A stretch of DNA of 64,000 nt. Source: Cryptomeria japonica. Lineage: Eukaryota > Streptophyta > Pinopsida > Cupressales > Cupressaceae. Every line of letters starts with the position of its first letter. The first letter of the stretch is position 1. The notes beneath the pieces were generated by a model, which was not told the DNA's origin, searched no databases, and worked only from the letters and a program-made list of their open reading frames with translations. The position numbers and the translations under genes were made by a program. This document shows positions 46,840-59,200 of this stretch, piece after piece. The stretch is from the NCBI RefSeq assembly GCF_030272615.1, contig NC_081410.1, positions 190,421,619 through 190,485,618 of the forward strand, given 5' to 3'.

Positions 46840-49202
46840 GTAGGAAGATTAAGATTTGAAGGACTAATAATGGTGGTAAGTTTTGTTTAGAAGATTTTAA
46901 TAGATTGTACAAGGACCTTGGGATATAAAGATACATGACAATTCCATACACCCTTCAACAAAATGGAGTTTCAAAAATAATGAACAAGACATTGATGGAG
47001 AGGTCTAGTAGTATGATGAGTAGGGTTGGCTTGGAACAAAAGTTTTAGTAGAAGTTTCCACACCTTGGTACTTGGTTAATAGGCATCTTGTATGAGCTCT
47101 TGTCGATAAGAAATTTATGAAGGCGTGGCAAAAAAAATTCCTCATTAAGAATCTTTGAATCTTTGGTTGTGAGGCAAAGACACTTGTGCGTAGAGAAAAA
47201 TGATCAAAATTTAAGAACAAGGTTGTAAAATATATCTTAATTGGCTATAGTACTTGTGTGAAAGGATGTAGCCTTTAGAACCCTATGGTTGATTTTTTTT
47301 TATATAGCAAAAGTGTTATTTTTAGATAAGTGAAGTCTTGTTCCATAGTATTGTAGCCAAAGAAGGATGAAAGAAAATATGTGGTTCAACTAATCTTAAA
47401 GAGTAAGGAGGTTTAACCAAAAGCCCATGAAGGGCCTAAAGATGAAGAGTGCTCACATATCCCTCAAGAAGAGATAAAACCTACACCTCAATCATTGAGG
47501 AGGTCCACTCAACAAAGACAACAACAAAAAATCTATACTCCTCTTTATTGGAGATGTATGTTTGATTTGATTACAAACATTGATGAGCCTAATACTAAAT
47601 GAGGATATGTACACAAATGATACAAAATCTTGGAATGTGGCCATTGAATGCGGGCATTACTACTTTGAAGAAAAATGACACTTGAGATCTCATACCTTTG
47701 CTTAAAGGACAAAATCCTCTTGAATGCAAATGGGTGTTTAAAATAAAAATAGGGTCTAATGGTAGTGATGAGAAGTACACGGTGAGACTTGTTATGAAGG
47801 ATTCTTCCAAATTTGATGGAATATATTATGGTGAGATTTTTTCCCTAGTAGAAGAGTTGGCATTCATTTGATTTCTATTGTCTCTTGAAGTAACATATGA
47901 TCTTTAGGTTGAGAAAATGGATGTGAAGACAATATTCCTTCATGTTGGTTTGGAGGAAGATATTTATATGACACATCCAAATATCCACATTGAGAAATAA
48001 AAAGAACTTTTGGTTTGTAAGTTGACAAAGTATTTGTGTGGCCTTAAGAAATCTCCTAGGACGTGGTACCTAAAGTTTGATTATTTTGTGTTAATTTTGG
48101 GATTTTTGAGATCAAAATCGTATCATTGCATCTATTATAAGATGGATGACAACCATATTATCATTATTTCATTCTATATTGATGGCATGTTTTTAATAAT
48201 GGGAATTGTCTGATTTTTAATTTTAAGTCTCATCTCTTAACATAGTTTGAGATGGACATAGGGGTATTCAAGTATACCTTGTGTATGGAAATCATAAGAG
48301 ATAGAGTAAACATAAAAATTTGGTTGGACTAAATTAATAATGTGAACATAGTATTGGAATGATTTAAAATGATAGATTGTAAGCCATTATGTGTTCCAAT
48401 TACCATGGGTATAAAGTTATCTATTGAGCAATGTCCAACTTCTCCTAGTGAGATGGAGGATACAATTAGAATACCTTATGCAAGTGCAGTGGGGAATTTG
48501 ATCTATGATATGACATGTACAAGACCAAACACTAAGTAGTGGGAATCCTTAGCCAATGTATAGCTAATCCTAGATGAATACATTGAGATGCAGTGAGGAG
48601 GGTCTTCATGTATTTATGATGTACCTCTAGGTATTCCATATATGCTGTTTTGGTAATTCTATAAGGGACACAAATTCTATTTGTATTCATGGCTTTGTGG
48701 ATTCATATTGGGCTAGAGATATTGATAACAAAAGTTCTACTAATGGTTATTTTTTCATTATGTTTGGTAGTGCAATTAGTTGGATGAGTAAGTGATAGGA
48801 TGTGGTCACTTTGTCCACTACAAAAGTAGAGTACATGGTAGCAAATCATGATTGTAAGGAATCCATTTATCTTAAGTGATTGCGTTCAAATTTGAACTAG
48901 AGATAGGAGCCATTATGGTTCATTGTGACAATTGGAGTGCCACACATCTTGCAAACAACCCAACCTTTCATGTAAGGACAAAGCATATTGATATCTGATA
49001 CCACTTTTTAAGATATGATAGAGGATGTAAGGGTGATAGAAAAAAATGATACTTTGAAGAATGTTGCAAATATAATGACAAAGATAGTGAGCATAGAACT
49101 ATTTAGATGGTGTTATGAGTCTATGGGCCTCTTGACCCCTAACAATTAAATAATAGTGTTGATACTTCCTTTTCTCTTGCAAGGTGTTGAAAAGTGGGAG
49201 AA
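46840..49202 (+). pseudogene. decayed Ty1/copia polyprotein
   Basis: Domains appear in copia order. The integrase C-terminal half is at about 46865-47280 (N-N-G-G, then T-I-P-Y-T-L-Q-Q-N-G-V and M-N-K-T-L-M-E-R). The reverse transcriptase starts at about 47640, with a well preserved stretch at 48010-48213 (V-C-K-L-T-K-Y-L-C-G-L-K-K-S-P-R-T-W-Y). RNase H is at about 48690-48890 (L-S-T-T-K-V-E-Y-M-V-A). The catalytic Y-V-D-D box has become Y-I-D-G, losing an essential Asp. Stops and frameshifts are dense. A purine-rich AAAAGTGGGAGAA follows at about 49190, where the PPT should be. The gag and protease ends are not recognisable upstream of 46840. Confidence 0.85.
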
Positions 49203-49940
49203 TGTTTGAAAATGCGTCTCAATCTTTTTGCTTATATTAATATTATAGGCGTGATTTTTAGGTATAAAACAAAAAAACTCAATTTTTGGACTATATGCTT
49301 GGGTTTTGGCCAAAATAAAAAAATTTGGCTCCTCAACATCACCATTGGGTGATGCTTGTTGTGTAGACCTCTTCAAGTACTTCATTTGTTTAAAAAATGA
49401 GCCCAATCAATCCACCAAAACAAAAGTTACGACCCCTAGAATTATGTGTAGGAAACATAAAAAAGTTGTTGGATACATAAAAGATCTATAATACGGAGTT
49501 ACACCTATTAACCAGCCTATGATCTATGTTATGTCACATCATAAGGCATATTTGATTGAGGGATAATTTATATGCCCCTTTTGGGTGGTTTTAGCTCATA
49601 GATTTCAAAATAACCTTTGATAGTTTTAGGTTTTCTCTCTCTTATATATTAGGTTCTTGAGATGGAGATGGTGTGTAGAATTTTGTAGATACTATTTAAG
49701 CTATAAAAATTCTTCAAGATCCCTAGTTGGTGGTACTCACATGAAGGATTTCTTTGCAAGTGTACAATCTAATCATGATTTACTAAATGTTGCAATAAGA
49801 GTCTTTGGAGTGGGGAGATTTTTTCTCACATATACGTATATTATGATATTTATTATTTTTTTGTAAAATGTGTTTCTATTTTTTGTAATTGTTAAAAGAT
49901 TGAAAATTGCAAAATACTCTCATGAAAATTCTAGACAACA
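49203..49940 (+). repeat. candidate 3' LTR of the copia element
   Basis: Starts TGTTTGAAAATGCG immediately after a purine-rich tract and could end at ...CTAGACAACA (49940). No matching 5' LTR was found upstream, so only the start is reasonably supported. Confidence 0.35.
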
Positions 49941-50179
49941 AATTTAAAGAAGATAAATATAGACAAAATTAAATAAAACCTAATATTTTAAATATTTTCT
50001 TTATAGTTTTCACAATGTTGTGGCATACATCTTTCTCCATTCCTTCTTTTTGATGCTAGATACACACATATAAAAGAAATCTCGAGACATTCTCTAGAGA
50101 TTTCTAAATCTAAATATAATTTCTATATTTAAATAAAAATTTGTATATTAATTTGATTACATTAATATTGATATATATA

Positions 50180-51320
50180 TTTTATTTTGATAAGTAAGCT
50201 ATAGCTGAGTTGCTATTATATTAATATAATAAAAAATGGACACTACAGAGTATAATAGTAGCATACACAAAAGTTGTCCTAGAATAGAGTATGAAAAGGC
50301 ACTTGGTTAAGGTAATAATCTAATAATTCCAGACACTAATAAAACAAAATTGCACCCATCTTAATACTACCTAACATGATACTAGATACAAAAAACTATT
50401 AACATGCACCATAAACATGAGTAATCAAGCCTCGCTATGAGGGGAATGACTCTCCAACACCTAAAATACACCAAATGTCTATTATAAATATATAATATAT
50501 TTATAATTTATAAATAATAATGATGTCTTGGTGCATTCTAAGAACCGGATAGCCATTTTTTAATGTATTTTAGAAAACTCGCCACAAAAAAATAAATTGG
50601 ATTGTTACCACAAAATCTAAATCTTCCAAAAAATGTGTTTTCACCATTTGACAAGGCCGGCCAAAATGACTAACTTCAACTCTCCCAAATAAAAAATAGA
50701 TGCTACGAATCTTGATGAAATATCAATGTTAACACACAATAACACTCCTCCACAATAAGAAATTCCTTGACCAAGACCATCTGTATGACAACTTTAAAGC
50801 AAGATTTAAACCAATATTGTAGGTGGAGGTTAGAAAGCCTTACCCAGATCAGAATCTTGTCAAATGATTTAGTGACAGGGTTGAAAGCCAAGTACCATGG
50901 TTTCAATCAAAGCGTGTGCTTCTCCTCCCAACTTCACAGATATTTGTATAAGATTCTCTTCTTGTCCCGCACATTATCAAACACTACTACAAAAAATCCA
51001 TGGGCTCCAAGGTAGATCTGCACATTCCCTTCCAAGATGGGGCTCCAACGCTTTGTTATCCATTTGTGCAGCTGTCCAAGAATCGGCCAAAAACTTTGGA
51101 ACCGCCCTATCAAACCCATCTCTACAAAGTATCTCTCATTTTTAGGTCACTATCTAACTTAGCTCCCAAACACACTGTATATCTATCTGTAGCTTGCTCA
51201 AATCGGAAAAAGCACCCATCCGCCTTGCTGGATTCCCATTCTATTCGCCTCCAATGACAAGCTCTTGCTTTTGCACAAAAAACTCCTGCTTCTGCGCAAA
51301 ATCCCTTCTCCCCCAAGAAG
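50180..51320 (-). pseudogene. LINE ORF1 (DUF4283) relic with LINE tail
   Basis: Minus-strand frames read G-R-F-Q-S-F-W-P-I-L-G-Q-L-H-K-W-I and N-V-Q-I-Y-L-G-A-H-G-F-F-V-V-V-F (51119-50934), then K-P-W-Y-L-A-F-N-P-V-T-K-S-F-D-K and I-W-V-R-L-S-N-L (50906-50703). Together these are the DUF4283 domain of plant LINE and retroelement ORF1 proteins. The two parts are in different frames. A TTTTATTTTGATAAGTAAGC tail-like stretch at about 50186 ends the relic, so ORF2 is mostly or wholly deleted. Confidence 0.7.
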
Positions 51321-51738
51321 AGTTGCCCTTAGTCCGTCATTGAGGGGGGAGGGCCGTCACTATTTGCACCTCCTAGTTTCATTTTCTTGCCAACGAAGGG
51401 TTTAGCCACCACCGATGAGTATGAAAAATGGCCAAAATCACTTGTGGCCAAGCGTGAGTACACAACAAAATCCAATGGGCGATGCCAGTGATTGGAAAAA
51501 TTGCCACTATCTGCAATTTCTTTAAAACCATAGCGGCGACATCTTGTCTCTAACCTCATTATGTATAAAAAATGAAGAATTTCAATAAAAATTAATAAAA
51601 TATAAAACTTGAAAATAAAATGAAAGATATAATTAACATTATTAATAAACCAATAATTTTTTATTATCAAAGTGCCATTTATTGATTGCATTATACTTAA
51701 CTTTATTAACTATAATAAAAATGTTATATTTTTGGCCC

Positions 51739-52251
51739 ATTAATGAGCCTCCTAGGGTTAATCCTACCCAGGAATTAGATAGCTTAGTAGTGTGGAAACC
51801 TTTGGATCAGGGTTGGAAAAGGATAAATTTTGATGGTGCTCCTTGGGGCAATCCGAGGCCACCGAGCGCAAGATGTATTGCTCGAGATGACAAAGGAAGT
51901 ATATTGGCAAAATGCTCTCAAAACTTAGGAAAGGGTTCGAACAATATGACAGAAGCTAAAGCTGCTCTTTTAGCTGTCCAATTAGCGGGAAGGTTGGGGA
52001 TCTCCAACTTTCACCTAGAAGGCGACTCACAAATTATTATCCATGGCAAAGCTGATAATTGGAAAATTGACAGAGACATTCAAATCTCTAGACATAGTCT
52101 TAACGCATTTCAAAACTTCAGGGTGTCACATATTAGGAGAGAAGGTAATCAGGAGGTGGATGCATGCACTAACCATGCCTTTAATATCCAGGAAGGCAAA
52201 ACTCAAATACTTAGATATGAAGCTAACAACCAAGTTTTAGAGAAATTTTAA
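51739..52251 (+). pseudogene. LINE RNase H domain, frame intact
   Basis: An uninterrupted frame reads W-K-R-I-N-F-D-G-A-P-W-G-N-P (first Asp), M-T-E-A-K-A-A-L-L-A (Glu), L-E-G-D-S-Q-I-I (Asp) and H-I-R-R-E-G-N-Q-E-V-D-A (last Asp), so all catalytic positions are kept. It is only the C-terminal domain of a LINE ORF2; the upstream RT is missing, so it is classed as a fragment. The RVT_3-type plant RNase H family is clear. The ATG at 51682 that opens the frame is fortuitous. Confidence 0.85.
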
Positions 52252-52735
52252 ATTCATATGCCCCCTTGCAATAGTAGAGCTGATTCGAAATGGGAGGCCA
52301 TTTGTCATTAATGATAATGAGCGTTTGAGTTGGGACGATGGCTTGAATGCTCTGCGGCTGTTCGTTTGGCAAGCTAAACCCGAAATCTTTACCTATCCCT
52401 GGTGAAGCGTGTGACAAGCTGGCCACACTATCCAAGAAGTCCGAGCGGCTCTTCCTCATGAAGGCGTATGAAGTTGACATATGATCAAAGGCAGGTGATT
52501 GGCCAAGTTGCAGGCCAAGGTGGATTGACAAATCCAAGTCCATTAATGGACATCGTAGAGCTGGATTTTTGAACTTGGTCGAGTGGTTATTTAAGTCATC
52601 GCATGTATGAATTAATTACCTTGAGTTGGCGGTGGCACGTTCAACACAACACATAAGGAAAGGTTAGATATTATAAGTGCTCATTCTTTCTAATGCCTTG
52701 GCCGCTCTGTGCAAAACAAAGTTCTAGATGCAACA

Positions 52736-53388
52736 ATGGAGGCTAACTTCTCCCTAACCGCTTCAAAGCCAATGGTAGCCTTTTGGGGAGCGATTTTAGA
52801 TGAACGACTCATGAACATATTCAAGTTTGAAGACAGGGACTTTCTAACGTGGGTAAAGATAGTATTCGGGGAGGAGTATGTGAATGTTGCCTTCAAAGAT
52901 CGGTGCAATGTTGATATTACATCAATGTTCACTGCATGGTACTTCAAGTTGGAAAAGGAGATAGTCTGCTGGCTGGTAGAAAGTTGCATTTGAGATGAAT
53001 GGCGAGGTGGTTTTGAGAATTTGATGGAATGACGAAAGATGGGCGAGGCTTCATATGCCCAAATGGTGTATGGCTTCATGTGTGCGAATTCATACCACCT
53101 TTGCACCCTTTTCTCATCTGGAGTGCGAAAGGCAACAAGGAATTGAGGTGTGTCTCGGCTCAAGTTGGCATGACAGGGGTAAAAGACTACGTCAAGGTGT
53201 TCAGGGCCAAGAAAATTCGGTGGGAACTCGAGAAATGGGGTCCACATAGTGAAAGAACCCTTGCAGTTCTTGGTGCACTTCATCCAAATGCAAGTGTGGT
53301 AGACCAAAGGGAGATAAGAAGAAGTCTAGCTGGTCCCTTTGGATTGGTTTTCCCCCGGAGCCGTGAATGGAAGAGGAACAACCGCTAG
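52736..53388 (+). pseudogene. candidate LINE ORF3, second copy
   Basis: ATG at 52736 opens M-E-A-N-F-S-L-T-A-S-K, and the frame continues to D-I-T-S-M-F near residue 65 and stops at 52993. Coding-like text continues in another frame from 53029 to 53388 (contains V-G-M-T-G-V-K-D-Y-V-K-V-F and W-E-L-E-K-W-G-P-H). Over the first 65 residues it matches the ORF at 29350-28718 position for position with no gap, including the start Met. The C-terminal parts of the two copies do not visibly match. No domain is recognised. The long open frame on the opposite strand (53307-52690) looks like a shadow. It sits 484 bp downstream of the RNase H stop. Confidence 0.55.
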
Positions 53389-53692
53389 CAAAACCAACAC
53401 AAGGTGAGGAGAATCGGGATAAAGGCAAGGTAATTGTAATCTTGTAGTAATCGGTTGGAATATGCAACCTTTTTTGGCTTACAAGTTTTGAAAATGACGA
53501 CTGTATAGGTTAGAATACATCTTTGTCATTTCTGTATATGTTCAATGCAGGTGGTAGCTCGATAGTCTCTTTGATGTGGGTTTTTTTTGATTTGGATGAA
53601 CTCTTAGGGGTGGTGCTCAAAGTTCTATATTGCACCCCAATTTTGTAATATTTTTAAATCTATTAATAATAAAGTTATATATTTTTTTAAAA

Positions 53693-56600
53693 CTCCCCAT
53701 TAATTACTCTTAATTTAATAAAAAATTAAGTGAACTCATCTTATTGAATTCCTCCATACTTTTACTTTTCAGCTCAAGTACATTAATTGGGTAAACTTAT
53801 ACTTAAATGGAAGATTCATACTATTAGAAAATAAGGGTTGCAGAGTAGTGTAGTTTGCATCAAAGGTTGGAAGAGTAGTGTTGGTGTTGTGTGATTTGTT
53901 TGTGTAAAATATTAAATACAAATGCTTTTATTGTGAACATGTTGTTTTCCAATGCTATTTTAATTGTTTGATCAGTGTTTATTAATTGGTTCATAATTCT
54001 CTTAATCAAAGATATTTTCTAATGATTTTGTTGAACTATATGTTTTGAATGCAATAACAATGAAAATGATAGCAAATTAGTCATTAAGAAGATTAAAAGA
54101 AATATGAGATGGAGGGAATTAGTTATTCAATTGTATCCAATGAAGAAATTGATTGGGAATCATTTACCTTTTCACTTCAAACATTATGTGACAAGCAGCT
54201 ATTGTGAGCAATGCACTAGGTTAAGAATACGATGTAAGGGAACCTATCATGAGCATGTAATCCATGCCTAGAGATTATATGCCAACATCTAAAAGTTGAC
54301 ATTTGCATATGGTTCGTATTTGCAATGTGATATGCCTATGTAATGCCAAAACTATTTAATGATTAGTTCACTGTAAATTATTGGTTAAGCCTCATGTGTT
54401 TGCTTCATAATTGTCATGTGTTAAACCTGTTCACATGTAGCAGCGATGTCCTACTTTCTTGCTGTCTAGAGAGGACAGGTTTAGCTATATTTGAAAATAA
54501 AGGTGACAATTTCTAAAACTAGAATTTTTGATTGTCATGTGACACATTCTCTTCAGGCCTAATGATGTACAAAATAATTTTAGAGAATGGTGAGTAGTAA
54601 TGGTGCTCTTAGTTTATAAAGGTTGCTATTAACTGTGGCATGTAGAATTAAGTTCATATGCTTTCAATTTACGTTGACTGTGATAAAATATGTTACAGAT
54701 GTTGAGGAATTATGCTGGCATTCAAGGCCCTGAATTACAAAATATTTTTTTTCCAAAAATGTGCTAGAGTTTCCCTTTTAGGAATACAACACAAAGCAGA
54801 AGTTACAAGATAATGTCACTCAACATTTGAGGATTAAATGGATACGGGATACTTATGGGTCAATTGTAATCCTTGGCCGACCTTCTCTGGTCTTCTTCTC
54901 TGTAATAATTGCATGTGCGAATAAAGATATATTTTACTACCATGTCTGGTAGGCATTATCATTTGTATTATTATTTCCTGTACTTAATTTATGAGATATA
55001 GCAGCAAACAGTCAGAAGGCACAAACCCTTGAAAAAACGTGGCCCCCAAAAAGAAACAAACACCTTGGAAATAAAATAGATTGAAATTTTCAGTCATAGA
55101 AATGAATGTATAAGAAAATAATTATAGCAATTTTTACATCCAATACTAAATGTTTGGAAAATATATTAGTTTATTTTTTATTCCTTGTGAATAATAAGCA
55201 ATACAATTTTTTCCTATTTAAAAATGGGGTATGCATTATTTACAATATCAAAAAGGCTATGATTTGAATGACCATCTTCAGGGTCAATGTCTAATGAGAT
55301 ATTAAACGCATTACAATATTTCTTGCTTGTAAAGAGAGAGTAAAGGCAAGAGAGCATGGACCTGAAGTGCACCAAAAAAAAACAAATGATGAATAAATGA
55401 GATCATTTATATTATAGTAATGTGTTGATACTATCTGGGTTTGGGTTGTTAGCAGTTTGCATCTCTTGGATGTTTATTGTTTGAAACTAGATGGGAAGTG
55501 GACCTTATCATGTTTCAGATTAGTTTTGCAACTGCCATTGTTTTTTTGTGAATGAATGTGCCTTGCAATAGTGACCAAAATGGCAATATGTTAACCAGAA
55601 GAAAACTCCACTATGACAATCATCAAAATTACTATCAAGAACTTAATCATGAGACTGATAAAAAAATAGACAATAGAAAGAAGCACATAAACTTGTGGTA
55701 TACTTAATTATAAACAAAATAATGATTCTGAGCAAAAGCATCTCCAAACCATAGGAAATAACCCTGAAACCCTCTAAGTTTGGCATCCTACAGCAAAATT
55801 TCAAACTTCTAAAATTCAAACAAATACTCTGAATCACTGACACACCCACTTGTGGTTCAAACTCTAAGACCGCCAAGATTTGGACTGTGAATTAAGATTT
55901 TCAAACTTGCAAAAAAAATATGGCTAATGTCTGAATTTTTTAGGGAGCAAAACTTGACCACCTAGAACTAGAGGAATTTGATCAATTTTCAAATTTGCAT
56001 TCCCCAATACACTTGTGGATACCCAAACTTCACAAGACCCCTTCTAATATTTGCATGAAATCTCTCGACTCCAAACAAGCAATATTGATGAAGACTCGAC
56101 CATCACATAAAAGAGAACAGAAGACACACAAATGTTGGATGAATTTATAAGATTCAAAATAAGGATCTCCAATTTTGAAGAAAATTTGAGGTGTATTGTG
56201 GAGGCCACAACAAGTATCAAGATGGTAGAAGGGATTGCCATTTAGTGTTTGTGTGAATATTTATGAACCAGGGATGAACAAAGCATCCCTGGTATATCAG
56301 ATCAATGGCTACTTGTTAGAGTTCTTCACTCTCTTCCAAGTTCTGATTACATAATCATGATGCTTCCTGCAATTACATTTTTGAGTAATGCTTCCATAGT
56401 TTCTCCCTATCGAGTGAATTTCTAATTGTGCAAGTTAAAGAAAAGGCATCAACAGACTTCATTGTCGACCATTGCTAAGAGTTTCTGGATCTGCTTGCCT
56501 ATAACATCTAATTACCAATATGCATGCAATTCCAAAAACCCTTAGCATTTCAACACGCCATGAAGAAATCACTCTCACAGATCATCATTATTCCTTCCTG

Positions 56601-57711
56601 GAATCCATTCTTCTTTGACCAGCTATCTGCCTTCTCATTGTTGTATTGTTATCCGAAAAAAAATGTTTTGAAGGGAAAGACAAACAATTTCCACCTAAAC
56701 TCGTTACTACAATATTTAATGCATTGAAGCTAGGGTAAAATATTAAATGATACTAACATAATTCATTAAACCATACACTGCATGCAATCATAACTCATGA
56801 ATCGCTGGTTATTCAATATGTCATGAATAATCAATGCCCTCGATTCTGTTTTATCTCAGATTTAGAAAACGGTAACTTGTTTGCTGACTTTAGCACTGTA
56901 AAACATACCACTAAAAACAAATATCTTGTTACACATCCAACAAGCATCCAGCTCTTTAATTTTAAATCTTGCTTGTTGAGCATCAAATAACATTGCGAAA
57001 AGCATGCACATTACTCTCTAGGTGATGGTGAGTGTTAAATGTGGCAACAGTGCACTTGTAGCTAGATATTAATTCTCAAATTTTATACTACAAAATTATT
57101 AGCCAAAACGTGTTTCCAGATCCATTTCAACCAACATTCTTCACCAAAAATCTACCTAGAAATTTTCCCAAACAAAGCCCATCAAAAAGCACAAACAAAA
57201 GTAAAGTATCAAATGCCTCACTTCAAGAATGCTTCGAGTTCTTTAATGAAATGGGTGATTTATAAACTATTGGCCAATGATCCTGCAGATTGTTCACAGA
57301 AAATGGAATAGATTATCATCTTCTAGCAGGTCATAGGTCAATGTGAAATGCACATTTTGCTTTACCGAATATACACGGCGTGCAATACTAACAACATTAA
57401 AATAAAGAGTATTTATTGATACAATAATGCAAATATCACTTGCCAGCTGGAAATATCCACACTGACACATCACATCAAGTGCACTTTAACAATTAAACCA
57501 ATGAATCAGAAAAGTCAAGGAAAGTTCCCTGGTTATTAAATGACAAATTAGTTGAATACTTGAAAAAAAATATTTATACAGCCTGAATGTCAGGTTTTAG
57601 TAACTGCAGATTCAACATTCATGGAAGTTATTCCGAGTATAATCAATATTCAAAATGGTTGGTTTTTGATGACTACACGAAGGGAACTTAACATAGAACC
57701 TACCCATGTAT
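53693..57711. other. AT-rich intergenic DNA
   Basis: No gene, terminal repeat or tandem array recognised. Small open frames (for example 55643-55876 minus and 56524-56727 plus) do not resemble known proteins. Part of it could be intron of the gene represented by the exon at 57712-57900. Confidence 0.4.
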
Positions 57712-57900
57712 TCAAACTCCACTCTCTAGTAAAGACTTCCAGGGAATCTCATTATCTTCATTATAACCATTAACAAAGAAATTTGTGCAATTCTTTTGAA
57801 ACCCATGATTGTAAGGATTCTGAAATCGACCATCTGGAGCTTTGAGATAAGTGTAACGATTCCGGTTTGCCATCTCATTTGTTGTCATGTTCCGTGCAAT
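57712..57900 (-). CDS. TIP1/PAT24-like palmitoyltransferase exon
   Basis: A single exon on the minus strand begins at an AG acceptor (ATTGCAG|ATTGC) and reads [19 protein letters not shown], then [15 protein letters not shown] and G-Y-N-E-D-N-E, and ends at a stop. This strongly resembles the segment after the last membrane helices of the plant ankyrin-DHHC S-acyltransferase TIP1 (PAT24), which anchors proteins to membranes by palmitoylation. The preceding exons with the ankyrin repeats and DHHC-Cys core are not seen between here and 64,000, so this may be the last exon of a gene with very long introns or a captured fragment. The tail after G-Y-N-E-D-N-E differs from what I remember of the family. 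Confidence 0.6.
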   Translation of the reverse strand: MARNMTTNEMANRNRYTYLKAPDGRFQNPYNHGFQKNCTNFFVNGYNEDNEIPWKSLLESGV

Positions 57901-59039
57901 CTGCAATTTATGGGTGGACCCAAAGCAGAGAATAGATAAGATACTTGAGCATATTAGGAAAAAGTTTAAAAGCCAAGTGTATTATAACAAAGTTCATCTC
58001 AGAAGAAGCATAACAGGTAGAGTAGAAACAAGATAAGATGCAACATCATAGAAAAAATATTTAAGAACTGGTATCAAATGGTAGTATACCTTGAAAAGTT
58101 AATTGCTAAATGAGACGTCTGAAAAACATTCACGTTCTAAGCCAATATCAAAATCGTTTTTTGAGTATTATTCTTCCTCAAATAGTAGGCGTTGAACTTC
58201 CTATCGTACTACTCCTATTATGGGGAGGGTAGGGCAGGAGAGAGAGGTTAGGGGGTTAGGTAGTTGTGAAACTCTTTCCAATACTAGTTCTCTTTCAGAA
58301 ATGTAACCTTTTTAATCAAATTTGTTAGTAAAGCATTAATATTTTGACAATTTTTGGACAATTTGTCTCTAAATTAAACAATAACCGGATTGGAAAAACA
58401 TTCATAATTTGTTTTCTGCTATAAGTACCTAGGGTTAAGATACCTCAGACAGAAAAGTTGTTGGCTGACATGTGAACTCCCACTAGGTGTCATCTAATAA
58501 AACTGCGAAAAATGAAAATGACGTGAATTGCAAAGATCAAATTCAAGCATCTATATTTCCATCTATGGGAAAATCTGCCTTCAGCTACAAGAATATTCTA
58601 CGAGCAAAAATATAAGCTAGTGTCTTTAATCATTTATCCATCACTCTTTTTTATCATTCTTGTCTGTTTGATTAAAAAATGAAAACGGCACTACTATCCT
58701 CATACAACCATTTCTTTGAGTGCAAATCAGTTTGGTTTGATATGAATATTCGAATCTCTGGTTGAGTTTTCCATTGTGATTCACCCAAACTATGTGGAAG
58801 GCATTTCAGGCATGGACAGACCATAGAGAGGTGTGAGGGGATGTTTATACACAGATATTGATACCTGCTTGGTTATTCCAAGCCACGTCCTCCATATTAA
58901 AGGCATCGCCCCTCAAAAGTGCCACATTCACTGCTCATGCTGCCACGCACAAAGGATAATGTGGTAGTTTGCATTTTCTAAACTGCAGAATTATCACCCC
59001 CATCATTGCAACGTGGCCTTTTACACATTCCAACAACCC
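57901..59039. other. no gene recognised
   Basis: Upstream side of the TIP1-like exon. No further DHHC or ankyrin exon was recognised. A G-rich patch (GGGGAGGGTAGGGCAGGAGAG) occurs at 58219-58240. Confidence 0.4.
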
Positions 59040-59200
59040 TTTGAATCAGACCAATGGCTAGCGCACAAGATATGGTGGGCCTTGTCATGTGGTTCCAATT
59101 CTTGGTATACCTGATGCGCCTCAAGAAGCTCTACAGGTGCTGAATATTGTGTTGCGCGAGTTGTCTACATACAGAAAAGTGGAATTTTGGGCTGCATTCT
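59040..59200 (+). pseudogene. AGO1-like fragment (Argonaute linker 1)
   Basis: From about 59113 the + strand reads D-A-P-Q-E-A-L-Q-V-L-N-I-V-L-R-E-L-S-T, which matches the conserved plant AGO1/AGO10 phrase D-A-P-Q-E-A-L-Q-V-L-D-I-V-L-R-E-L-P-T just before the V-G-R-S-F-Y motif. Here that motif has decayed to V-E-F-W-A-A-F followed by a stop. Upstream (59055-59110) text in another frame, D-M-V-G-L-V-M-W-F-Q-F-L, may be the L-x-x-F-L region. No PAZ, MID or PIWI domain is present, so this is a captured or degraded scrap, not a working Argonaute. Confidence 0.55.

Larger units (their letters stand above)
51739..53692 (+). mobile_element. 5'-truncated LINE 3' end with extra ORF
   Basis: The + strand order is RNase H (51739-52251), a 480-bp spacer, an unknown ORF (52736-53388) and a tail TTTTTAAATCTATTAATAATAAAGTTATATATTTTTTTAAAA at about 53650-53692 that resembles the other LINE tails. 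RT and endonuclease are absent. The order and the unknown ORF repeat those of the LINE at 27664-32883. No target duplication was identified. Confidence 0.55.

Noticed and set aside
52690-53307. 205-codon minus-strand frame
   Set aside because: It lies opposite the plus-strand ORF that has a homologue at 29350-28718; no similarity of its own was recognised.
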